NCBI GenBank assembly: GCA_964034945.1
Contig: OZ035960.1
Span: 65,812,470-65,876,469 of the forward strand
From: Chrysopilus asiliformis
Taxonomy: Eukaryota > Arthropoda > Insecta > Diptera > Rhagionidae
Length of the DNA: 64,000 nucleotides
Direction: 5' to 3'
Below are positions 55,865-64,000 of this stretch, in pieces; the stretch's first letter is position 1; each line of letters opens with the position of its first letter. A model generated the notes under the pieces. That model had not been told where the DNA came from. It worked only from the letters and a program-made list of their open reading frames with translations, and did not search any database. The position numbers and the translations under genes were made by a program.

Positions 55865-56460
55865 GTCTTACCTTGTTACAAATTTATGTTCTCATCATTA
55901 TGTTGCTATCCCGGTGCCGGGTAGCGTTGGTCGGAAATGGGCCAGGGTTGAGACAGCCATAATGATGCTTGTTATTTCTTTTTATTTAATTTATTAAGTT
56001 TGTTTCTTTCTCTCCTCCTCTTCCCCCATTCGAACTCCTACCAATCGACTCTTAAACATGCACACACCATAGTTAGCCTCACATGAACATGCTTGAATTG
56101 TCCCCCTAACGCCAAACGTCTCAAGCAAACATGTCTAACGCAATTTCACACATAAATAAGTAAGAATTAATAAAAATTGAAAATAAAAACTGTAAGACTT
56201 CGGTGCTCAGAAAATATTTGCACGATCAGACTGTGCACTTGTCATCACAGCACCACAGGTCACGACGCGCGCGAAATTCCCGTATTCCCCGTCACCGGCG
56301 TGGACGACGTCGAACCACGCTTTAAAAAAAATATAGCGAACGCTGAAATATAATCCTATTATACTAAAGGCGCTTATTTCAAATTGTTTTTCTTAAATAA
56401 GTCGACCCCGCTCCCACTTCTCCCCTCACCCTCAAGCTTATTTTAAAAATAATAAAAATT
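55865..56460. other. Spacer, no gene seen
   Basis: A CpG-containing patch at 56255-56325 (ACGACGCGCGCGAAATTC) stands out in AT-rich DNA. No frame or repeat recognised. Confidence 0.4.
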
Positions 56461-56461
56461 G

Positions 56462-56535
56462 CGGCACATAGGATTCGAACCAGGGACCAATAGCTTGCAC
56501 CCCAACAGACATAGCGATTGAGCCACTCACAATTC
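56462..56535 (-). repeat. tRNA-like SINE head
   Basis: On the minus strand GTGGCTCAATCGCTATG resembles an A box and GGTTCGAATCC is a canonical B box, about 35 bp apart. The outer stem is not convincing, and an A/T-rich tail follows. A tRNA-derived SINE or tRNA relic is likely. Confidence 0.55.
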
Positions 56536-57064
56536 TGGCATTAGTTGTTTAAATGTATTATAGGTGCAACAAATTAAGCAAACTTTGATCGAAATCATGA
56601 ATTCAAAAAAGTGTTTGACGTATTTATATATTCAAAAAATATTATGTTTGACGGGTAAATCAACAGAGTTTTTTAAACGTATTTTCGTCACCGAGTTTTT
56701 GAGTGATTGATTAGTGTAGCGTGGAAAAGATTAGCTCCGAGTAAATGTTTCTGTGGGTTCAACTCCTCCTGTGGGATTATTTTTTTTTTAATTTTTGATT
56801 TTATTGTTTAAATGTTATTCATATATTATAATAACCTTATAGGTTTTAAGGCTTGTGTTCAAAATTTGAGAAGTACTCAACCGATTTGGACGAAGTTTTT
56901 AAGGGCAGACCAACTGCAACACGGGGAAAGCTATGGCCTAATTGCAGATTTTTCAGTCCCATGACAAAATTTGTTTGTTTAAATGATTTTTAGAGGTTTT
57001 TCTTTGTGGTAAATTTGGTTTTTGTGAAGCTTTATCGAGTTTTGAGTATATTCATATATTAATT
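56536..57064. other. Spacer with a second weak tRNA-like patch
   Basis: At 56700-56780 the plus strand has TGGGTTCAACTCC, a B-box-like word, followed by a T run. The A box is doubtful. No gene. Confidence 0.3.
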
Positions 57065-57385
57065 TTTTGACGTGGATACGTCTTGGATTTTGGTAATGGG
57101 GGTACAAATTAGAAAATCGGCTTGCTGCCATGATAACAAATTTGCAATCGATGAAACTCGATAGTTTGTGGTGATATCTGAACAAAACCTGTGTTATAAG
57201 ATGAGGGCTACATTAAAGCATTGTATAGGGTATTTTGTTATGTTAAACTATGTTCAATTATGTTTTTAAAAAGCAAAATCAAAATTTTTACTCCGCTGTT
57301 ATGCTGTGTCTGCTGCTTGCAGTACAGATTTCACATGTATACTCTTTTTATGCTTTCTTTGTGTGTATTGAATCTCATATAGAAC
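57065..57385 (+). repeat. Family E repeat, uninterrupted copy
   Basis: It runs from GACGTGGATACGTCTTGG to TTTGTGTGTATTGAATCTC. It shows the empty TTAA site (CTACATTAAAGCATTG at 57210) that is filled in the copy at 39598. Confidence 0.88.
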
Positions 57386-57792
57386 TTGATTGTTTCTCTT
57401 CTCTAAATGGGGTTTTCTGATTCTGGCTATTCATATTATTTCGGTTCAATTCGCTTTGGAGGAATTGAAAAAAATTGAAAATAAAAATCACTCTCGAGAA
57501 AACGAAATTCAGAATTTCAGTAAAACGCTCCAAAGAACGAGAAAAAATTATGGTTTTAATTTGCTTTGAGAACACAACTTTAATGCTGGGAGCTGGGACC
57601 GAGATATCGCTCTCTTACTAATGAAATGCATACTTATATGTGTGTGTGCATCATACCCAACAGCAGCCATCGCTCGAACCTTTCATTCATTTTTATGCAA
57701 AGCATGCAAACCGCTTTGAACAAGAGCGGAAAACTTAAAGAGAAACAATTTCGATCTTAACTTGGGGGGAGAAGGAAAAATGTGCATCGACC
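57386..57792. other. Spacer, partial family E relation
   Basis: GCAAACCGCTTTGAACAAG at 57706 is the inverse of sequence near 40600. Otherwise no gene or known repeat. Confidence 0.4.
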
Positions 57793-58027
57793 GCATGGCT
57801 GAATTAAACACAGGTCTGGTGGTTGCTTTTTAACAGCCACCATTTTGCTACGTCATCGGCAAGAAATATCGGTGCATTCTTTCTAATGTTGATTGTGTGT
57901 GTGCTAATTTCAAGAATATTTCATATAAAAAGGGAAAATTCCCATTGAATCGTATAAGAATTTCTTGCCGATGACGTCAGAGCCAGAAGCAACTGAGCTG
58001 TCAAACAGACCTTGTATAATTCGGCCA
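57793..58027. mobile_element. Foldback MITE, CGTCATCGGCAAGAAAT arms
   Basis: Imperfect inverted arms: the left has GGCTGAATTAAACACAGGTC and ACGTCATCGGCAAGAAAT. The right has ATTTCTTGCCGATGACGT, GACCTTGTATAATTCGGCC. About 235 bp, non-coding. Confidence 0.8.
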
Positions 58028-58406
58028 TGGTTTTGAACACTGTTTTTAGTTGCTCTAAATTGAAATTGCTTCGTTGCTTTTATCGTGTAATTTTATTTTA
58101 TTTTTATTTGTTTTTTATCTATGGGCGTTTTCATAAATTCAAGTTCTGCAAATAACACAAAAGATTTTTCTTCATAAATAACCCAGTTTATGTTATTCGT
58201 TTAGTTTACTTGTTATTCGTTTAGTTTACGAAGAAAATGTTTTGTGCAATTTGCGTAAGCTCCGACTACATTTATGAAAATGCCCTATTAAACATTGTTC
58301 GTTGTGTTGCTAGTGAAATTTGATTTTTAGGTACAAGATGCCAAAATTCACCAAACGGAAAGTCAAATCCCGTAACATTACGGTCAATCAAATTGTTTCT
58401 TTAGTT
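58028..58406. other. Spacer, no gene seen
   Basis: AT-rich. A short duplication GTTATTCGTTTAGTTTAC occurs twice near 58193 and 58211. Confidence 0.45.
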
Positions 58407-58500
58407 TCCTTTTCACTAAAATTTCTTACTTAAAGATCTATTGGCGATCGTTGTAGGCGGATCCACGTCTTCTGGCCGTCTCTACCAGACAGACACCTTG
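58407..58500 (+). repeat. Family G repeat, copy 3
   Basis: Starts CCTTTTCACTAAAATTTC and contains ATTGGCGATCGTTGTAGGCG and CAGACAGACACC, as in copy 1. Confidence 0.85.
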
Positions 58501-58543
58501 CTTTTTTTTTGTTAAACATCAAATGATCTGAAATGATCCAATA

Positions 58544-59871
58544 CAGGAAAACCTGTTTTAGCCAGACTCGCACAGAACCAAGAAATTTGTCCGGCTTCTG
58601 GCTTATACAGATTTCTGGCTTATACAGGTTGGAGTAAAAAACACGGGTTTTTATTTTGTTTTACGATAATGTAACTATATACACTTTTTGGAGTAAAAAA
58701 CACGGGTTTTTATTTTGTTTTACGATAATGTAACTATATACAAAACTATGCGATGAAACCTCGTAGTGTAAATTTTTGAATTTGTGCATTACTTTTGAGC
58801 CTAAAAATGTCCCAGTTCTTGAACAATGATCCGGTTTATAAAAAAATATGTTTCTTCGACATACATGTGACAATAAAAAGTAGGAAGATTTCGAATTGAT
58901 TTCAATTAGAGACGAGAGATGAAAAATACTCCCAATAAAACTGTTGTCTGACGTTTTTATGAAAGAAATTTTTCCTCTAAACTATGTCTTCCTTCTCCTT
59001 GCTGAAACAAGATCTACTTGAAGCGTCTTTTTATAAAATAAGTTAATAACTTTGGGCAAGATTTTATGCATTTTCAAAACTTGCGGATATGGTTTTTAGC
59101 ATAAACTATTGCTGTGGGTTTGAATAACCCTTCCGGAGCTTGGAAACGAACAAAATCATTTTACATTGATTTTTCTGTTAAAATTTTGATAGAACTCCAA
59201 TTAGAATTCAAACTATAGATTTATTTTGGTCTTTAGAACCTTTTTGGCTCAAAGTATTTTTCAAAAAATTCTAAAATCTTTTTTATTTGTATGGGGGAGG
59301 GGAGAGCAAATATTCCGATTTACCCACTGACTAGGGCAAATCAAATTTTTATGTCATGCTAAACACACTACTGTAACTAATTTTTTGATCGGGCGATTTG
59401 TTCTATGCTTTAGAAATCTGTGGTCACGAGTTATGTAGTTTTAAAGGTTGGTGCATATTTGAATTCTCCTTATCCAGTTCTATATTCTGTCAAAATTTGG
59501 TTTTGATGCTGTACCCTATGAGGAATGGTAGAGCAAAAACCATATAACCTAAGTCAGTTTTGCTTGCAAAAAAAAATAATCAAAACTTTAAACCCAAATT
59601 ACTCAAAACACGCTTTTTCGACTTAAGCAGTTTTTCCTTGTGACCACAGAAATGGTCTACTAACTCTAAAAACATTTTTATATAGAAAAAAGTTTCCGGC
59701 TTATACAAAAAAAATTATGTCCGCGGGTTCGCGTTAAGCAGGTTCCGGCTTATCCAGATTCATGGAAAACCACTTCAAAATCACGGGACTTGAAAACTTT
59801 CCGGCTTAGATAGGTTTCCGGCTTATACAGAGCCCGGCTTATACAGGGCCCGGCTTATACAGGTTTAACTG
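58544..59871. mobile_element. pogo-like element, no transposase
   Basis: 1328 bp with TA on both sides (58542-58543, 59872-59873). The ends CAGGAAAACCTGTTTTAGCC and GGCTTATACAGGTTTAACTG are imperfect inverses. Both ends have repeated GGCTTATACAG words; the right end has CCCGGCTTATACAGG twice. A 58-bp tandem duplication (GGAGTAAAAAACACGGG) lies at 58631-58740. No transposase frame was found. Pogo/Tigger affinity is inferred from ends and target. Confidence 0.7.
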
Positions 59872-60068
59872 TATCTAAAAAATCTAAGGAATGGTCCATT
59901 CGATGTGAAAAATAATAAATTTGATTTCATAATTTTACTCAAATAAATCATCAAGTTTTTCATTAAAACTTATGTAAATAACTTAGTTTTTCAATACTCT
60001 GTCGTTGTTGGAAATTTAACTTTAATGATTAATTATAAGCGGAAAATTTTGACAAAGCTATTATTATA

Positions 60069-60200
60069 TTGTATTTTCCCATTCGACCTGCGTTTTCCAT
60101 GACCATCAACAAATATCAGGGCCAAACATTTGACAAAGTGGGGATTGTGTGGTACGAGCCCGTTTTCTCCCACGGGCAAATATACGTTGTCCTCTCAGGT
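60069..60200 (+). pseudogene. Helitron helicase C-terminal scrap
   Basis: About 44 residues matching the last helicase motifs of the two Helitrons here: [19 protein letters not shown] and [13 protein letters not shown]. The frame continues to 60320 with unrelated sequence. It is a remnant of a third, different Helitron-group or Pif1-like gene. A GTAAT follows the conserved part, so a splice donor cannot be excluded. Confidence 0.8.
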
Positions 60201-60339
60201 AATTTATTTGTGTCAATAGCTAGAATTTTGTTGTTTTTAATTTCAACTTTTCTTATGTCTAAAAAGGTCTTGAAAATTGAAATAAAATATAGAAATGCTT
60301 TTCCCATGGAGATTTACTAATCATGCCAATCGCGAATAT

Positions 60340-60400
60340 CTAAATATGTGTGAATGTGTATAAATATGTGTGAATGTGTATAAAAATGTGTGGATGTTGG
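60340..60400. repeat. 20-bp tandem repeat
   Basis: Three units of ATATGTGTGAATGTGTATAA with small changes. Confidence 0.85.
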
Positions 60401-60723
60401 AGTTATAGAATTCAAAATACAATAATTTATACAATTAAAAAAGGTATGGCACAGTAAAATTGTATACATTTTTTTGAAGTCATACTTTTTTTTATTAAAG
60501 TAAATAACCCGATTGATACATTATTTAAAAAAAACTCATGTTAATGGTGAATATAGGGCCTAACTAGTCTCTACGAGGCTTACTATTACCTCCTTGTGTC
60601 ACACAATATGTACGTCGATCAAAGTTTAAAGACAACCGACTATGTTAGAATAGAACAGATTGTGTAAAAAATTACAACTAAAATACGAAAAACTTAAATA
60701 AGGTGAAATTTTAAGGTGAAACT
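60401..60723. other. Spacer, no gene seen
   Basis: AT-rich. CTAGTCTCTACGAGGCTTAC at 60570 is a weak relative of family H. Confidence 0.4.
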
Positions 60724-60868
60724 AGCTTGGCCTCAGCTTGGCCCCAGATTGACCAAATAGTGGCGCTTTTAATGCGAAACTAGCCTCTACGAGGCCTGCT
60801 CTAAAGTTAGCATGTCACAAAACGTTGTTTGGAGAAAAAGTAGTAAGTGCTAGAAGACCGCAAAAGAT
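60724..60868 (+). repeat. Family H repeat, direct copy
   Basis: 145 bp: GCTTGGCCTCAGCTTGGCC, GCCTCTACGAGGC (palindrome), CTAAAGTTAGCATGTCACAA and AGAAGACCGCAAAAGATTT. An almost identical inverted copy lies at 62028-62175. Confidence 0.9.
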
Positions 60869-61039
60869 TTACCTCTATCTTCGGTAATACAGTCACTTTG
60901 CCCAATAATTTTGTATGAACTGAAACTCAGTGACTGCAAAATACAGTGGAGGCCCAATATATCGACCTACATATATAATGTTCAGCCCGTACGTTAAATC
61001 GGGTTCGTTATGACGAAATGCGCATTAAAGATCAACATA

Positions 61040-61405
61040 CAGCCATGTTCAAAAGTGTTAGGCACCATTTCAAAATCAATTTTTTCCTGTTTACGTGTTA
61101 TTATATACACAGTGAAACAATGTGATTTTAAGAATATCAAAATTTATTTATCTGACTAATATTACGTGGGCCCACCCCTAGCCCTTATTACAGCAGCGAG
61201 TCTTTTCGGCATTGTCGCTACAAGCCTATTTTCGTGTCGTCACTTATAAAATCCCATTCCTCCTGAATAGCCCTTTTCAGGGTATCTTCTAATGTTATTT
61301 CTGTGTTTCCGGATATTTTTCTTCAAAATACTCCACAAATGCTCTATCAAAATCTATGATTTCTTTGTAAAAAATGGGGGTGGCTAACACTTTTGAACAT
61401 GGCTG
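61040..61405 (-). mobile_element. Tc1-like internally deleted element
   Basis: 366 bp, CAGCCATGTTCAAAAGTGTT at the left, its inverse (AACACTTTTGAACATGGCTG) at the right, TA on both sides. Minus-strand 61162-61227 encodes the Tc1 C-terminal block MPKRLAAVIRARGGPT and TAA. The rest of the transposase is deleted. Confidence 0.9.
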
Positions 61406-61407
61406 TA

Positions 61408-61897
61408 TGTTTTTATGAACATTATCATAATGAGATCTTAGATTGAGGTAAATTTTAATACGATTTATTCTTAAGTGGGATAATGCTTTAATGTATGTAT
61501 AAGCGTTACAAATCCCACTTAAACTGATTACATTACCTTAAAAGTTTAATTTTTCGTGACGGTTTCACGTATAACACACATTATTTACGTAACAAATAGT
61601 TTTTCGTTATATAGAATAACAAAATTTTTCGTCTTTCACTATAGAGATGCTAATAATAATAATAATAATACAATAATATAATAATAATACGTAATAATAA
61701 TTCGAAACTGCTGTTCGCTATACTGGACGTTAGTTATATAGGTATACAATATAGTGGACACCCGGAAGGGAAATTTTTTCTTCGCGGGTAAAAATATCTG
61801 TAACGGTTCTCGAAATATTTGAAAAAATTGTTCACATAAGATATTTCAGTAAATTCAATCAAACGAAAAACTTAAATATTGACCAATTTTAAAATAA
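61408..61897. other. Spacer with AAT-type microsatellite
   Basis: (TAA)n-like tract at 61650-61712. No gene. Confidence 0.6.
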
Positions 61898-62175
61898 AAC
61901 TAGCTTGGCCTGAGCTTGGCCAAACAGTGGGCTTTTAGTACGAAACTAGGCGTCTACGAGTGATAACCTACCCTAGAGTTATCACGTTACAAACTATTTT
62001 TTGGGAGAAAAACACTAAGTGCTGGCGAAATCTTTTGCGGTCTTCTAACACTTACTACTTTTTCTCCAAACAACGGTTTGTGACATGCTAACTTTAGAGC
62101 AGGCCTCGTAGAGGCTAGTTTCGCATTAAAAGCGCCACTATTTGGTCAATCTGGGGCCAAGCTGAGGCCAAGCTT
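61898..62175. repeat. Family H, diverged copy and inverted copy
   Basis: 61898-62027 is a diverged direct copy (ACTAGCTTGGCCTGAGCTTGG, CGTCTACGAG). 62028-62175 is the inverted, near-identical partner of 60724-60868. Together they form a palindrome centred near 62030. With the copy at 60724 they bracket 1.2 kb that includes the Tc1 derivative. Confidence 0.85.
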
Positions 62176-63140
62176 CAAATAGAAATTGTTAAACTCTTAA
62201 AAAAAAACAAGATGGGGGTGTAAACGTACGACCCGTTATCGGCCGATAAGTTTCCCGCCAACGAATAAAAAAACCTTCGCGGTATATAAAAAAAACCGTT
62301 AAATAAAAAAAAAACGTTATGTAGTTCAAAAAAACCTTTCACCAAAATATATAGAAAACTAAAAACTAGCTAAACTATCCAATCACCACTGTAAGAAATC
62401 TATCTAAAAAAAACCTAAACCTAAGAAAATAAAAAATATAAGATATTGAAAAGGTACTCCCTTTGTATTCGTCAGCTAAATTCCTATTGAAATCCCACGC
62501 TGGTGGCCACTTCACTAATCTCACTTCAAAAAGCAAAGAAAACTCACAAGAACTTAATTCAGAATTAACATTACGAAAATTATTATAAAAAAATTCAAGA
62601 TAAAGAAAAAGAACTCCAAGAAAAACTCAAGTTAAAAAAAATTCGAGATCAAACGAAAAAACGTCCTTTCACTTCTCATTCGAAAATTCTAGAAGAAAGA
62701 AACCAGTCCTCCAATACTCAAAAGCAGAAAAAACGGTCTCCCTTAACGGACCGCGGACAGAACAAAAATTCTTTGTTCCTTTTCCGTGACCTTGTCCCAT
62801 TAACTCCCCGACCACACTGGACTAAATTTACAAATTACCCACCAAACCAAAAATATTAAAAGTAAATTTCTGTTCAACCTAATTTAACACGCTATAACTG
62901 ACGGACCCCTTAAATGTTTCTCTAAACCCTGATTCGGACGACCCCAGCATAACTACAATTAAAATAATAATATAAAATCCAGCAAAAACAACGACTCGAA
63001 AAACATCCTTAAAGGTATTTATTTTGTAACCTCAAGGCGACTGAGTACCGCACGCATGGCAACTCCTGACTGTCATCTGTCAAGCGTGCGCCAAACCATC
63101 ATTCCTTCGACAAGGAAATTGTATGTTTATTTTATGTTTA
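62176..63140 (+). other. G-poor stretch, doubtful coding remnant
   Basis: The plus strand is strikingly poor in G between about 62450 and 63000. Two overlapping open stretches without ATG (about 62446-62590, then 62582-62860) read as Lys/Gln/Asn-rich peptides with LVPLTPRPHWTKF. Low G content itself makes TGA and TAG rare, so the openness proves little. No family recognised. Confidence 0.25.
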
Positions 63141-63990
63141 AAGCTTAGTGCACACGATATGATCACTGTTCATATTTTTGAGCAAAAAAGTGTCCCAAAC
63201 GTGTTCATATCGTCTGAACACCATATTTTTGTGTTCATACGTATGAACACAAGGCATATGAACACATTTGAACATACCGTGAGCAAACGTATGAACACGA
63301 CCTGTTCATACCGTGTGAACACTATTTTGGGACCGTATGAGCCCAGTTTGTAAAATTCGGACGTATGATCACAGATATGAACACACTGTAACATTTGAAC
63401 ATGGGCTAAGTTTTCAACATGTTCAAATGTAAAATTTTGAGTCAAATTTGTAAGTAAATTCATGTTTTCTGGTTTTTATTTGGGTCTACTAGGTTTTAGA
63501 TTTGTGGCGTGGATGGCTCAGTCAGCTAAGTGCTTGCCTTGTGATCCAATGAGCTGAGCAGTGGTTCAAATCCCACTCAGGGTAAAATAATTCGATTCGA
63601 ATTTGAACTTTTCTGTTCATGGACTTTAAAACACGGACCAGTTTGGTCTTCGCCTCCAAGCTCCTGGCATATAACACAAAAAAAAGTTTTCGACAGTTTT
63701 GTAATTTGTTATGTTGTGTGCTCAAATGTTCTTAAAAATTGTTCATATCTGTAATTTGAACAAAACGTTCATATCGTCTGAACAGTGTTCATACGCGCAG
63801 AAAAAATATGAACACAATGCATTTGAGCACATATGAACACACCTAAAAATTTGATGCTTTGGGACAAAATGTTCATATCGTGTGAACACCTTTCATATAT
63901 TGTATGAACATATGAGCATTTGAAGCTTATTAGCAACATATGCGTATGTTCATAAATATGAACAGTGATCATATCGTGTGCACTAAGCTT
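63141..63990. mobile_element. 850-bp element of GTTCATA/TATGAAC palindromes
   Basis: The first 37 bp (AAGCTTAGTGCACACGATAT, then GATCACTGTTCATATTT) are the exact inverse of the last 37. TAA is found beside both ends. The interior carries about twenty copies of GTTCATA, TATGAAC or TGAACAC words, often as palindromes such as GTTCATACGTATGAAC, in two clusters (63160-63420 and 63720-63990). The middle (63480-63700) has a tRNA-like sequence. No transposase frame. Confidence 0.85.
63508..63588 (+). repeat. tRNA-like SINE head inside the MITE
   Basis: GATGGCTCAGTCAGCTAAG fits an A box and D arm. AGTGGTTCAAATCCCACT fits a T arm with five paired bases and the B box. The acceptor and anticodon stems are poor, so a tRNA-derived SINE or pseudogene is more likely than a working tRNA. 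Confidence 0.6.
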
Positions 63991-64000
63991 AATTCGCGTT

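Noticed and set aside
63508..63588. Functional tRNA gene
   Set aside because: A and B boxes are visible, but acceptor and anticodon stems do not pair well and it lies in the middle of a MITE.

Overview
The window reads as an AT-rich, transposon-dense stretch of an animal nuclear genome, most probably an insect and perhaps a fly. The evidence is the repeat content: a BEL/Pao retroelement with an envelope, a DD41D (rosa-like) mariner, two Helitron-group proteins, AP-endonuclease LINEs, hAT and piggyBac-type elements, and a family with an internal GTCY tract like dipteran mini-me/DINE-1 elements. I see no convincing host gene, no rRNA and no intact tRNA gene. Every long reading frame belongs to a mobile element. 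Copy-to-copy comparisons below were made by eye within this window.

Layout. 1-2.3 kb: CAGA/CGGA microsatellite, rearranged family A and family B repeats, and tRNA-like SINE remnants. 2.5-7.2 kb (minus): Helitron 1, open from end to end except for two in-frame stops. 7.8-11.1 kb: family B repeats with a 122-bp satellite. 11.07-12.37 kb: mariner with perfect terminal repeats, a TA duplication and two frameshifts. 12.4-21.5 kb: an older LTR split by a complete BEL/Pao provirus-like element (13179-21444, minus) with identical 270-bp LTRs, a TTCTC duplication and one uninterrupted 2490-codon frame. 21.5-22.7 kb: Tc1, family E and family A pieces. 22.9-27.1 kb: two LINEs meeting tail to tail at a (TTA)n tract. 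27.4-28.3 kb: inverted satellite units. 28.5-33.4 kb (plus): Helitron 2, with an N-terminal OTU protease-like domain and one homopolymer frameshift. 33.4-36.3 kb: family A copies, small MITEs, GC-rich hairpins and more satellite.

36.3-44 kb is gene-free apart from family E with a piggyBac-like MITE in it, a second 122-bp array and a foldback structure. 44.1-47.85 kb: an autonomous-type hAT element with a decayed transposase, interrupted by a second non-autonomous hAT. 48-53 kb: MITEs, a 274-bp palindrome, a LINE endonuclease fragment and a family A copy. 53.2-55.7 kb (minus): a LINE related to the one at 22.9 kb. 56-64 kb: tRNA-like pieces, a pogo-like element, foldback repeats, a Helitron helicase scrap, a Tc1 derivative and a MITE built from GTTCATA/TATGAAC palindromes.

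The nesting gives a relative chronology: mariner in family B, BEL in an older LTR, hAT in hAT, a piggyBac MITE in family E, a pogo-like MITE in family A. The parts do not form a host pathway. Points of biological interest are the apparently intact envelope-bearing BEL element, the OTU-Helitron, family A (structurally like Helentron-associated non-autonomous elements, with one 3' half lying just downstream of the OTU-Helitron), and the way satellite and microsatellite arrays sit inside these elements.
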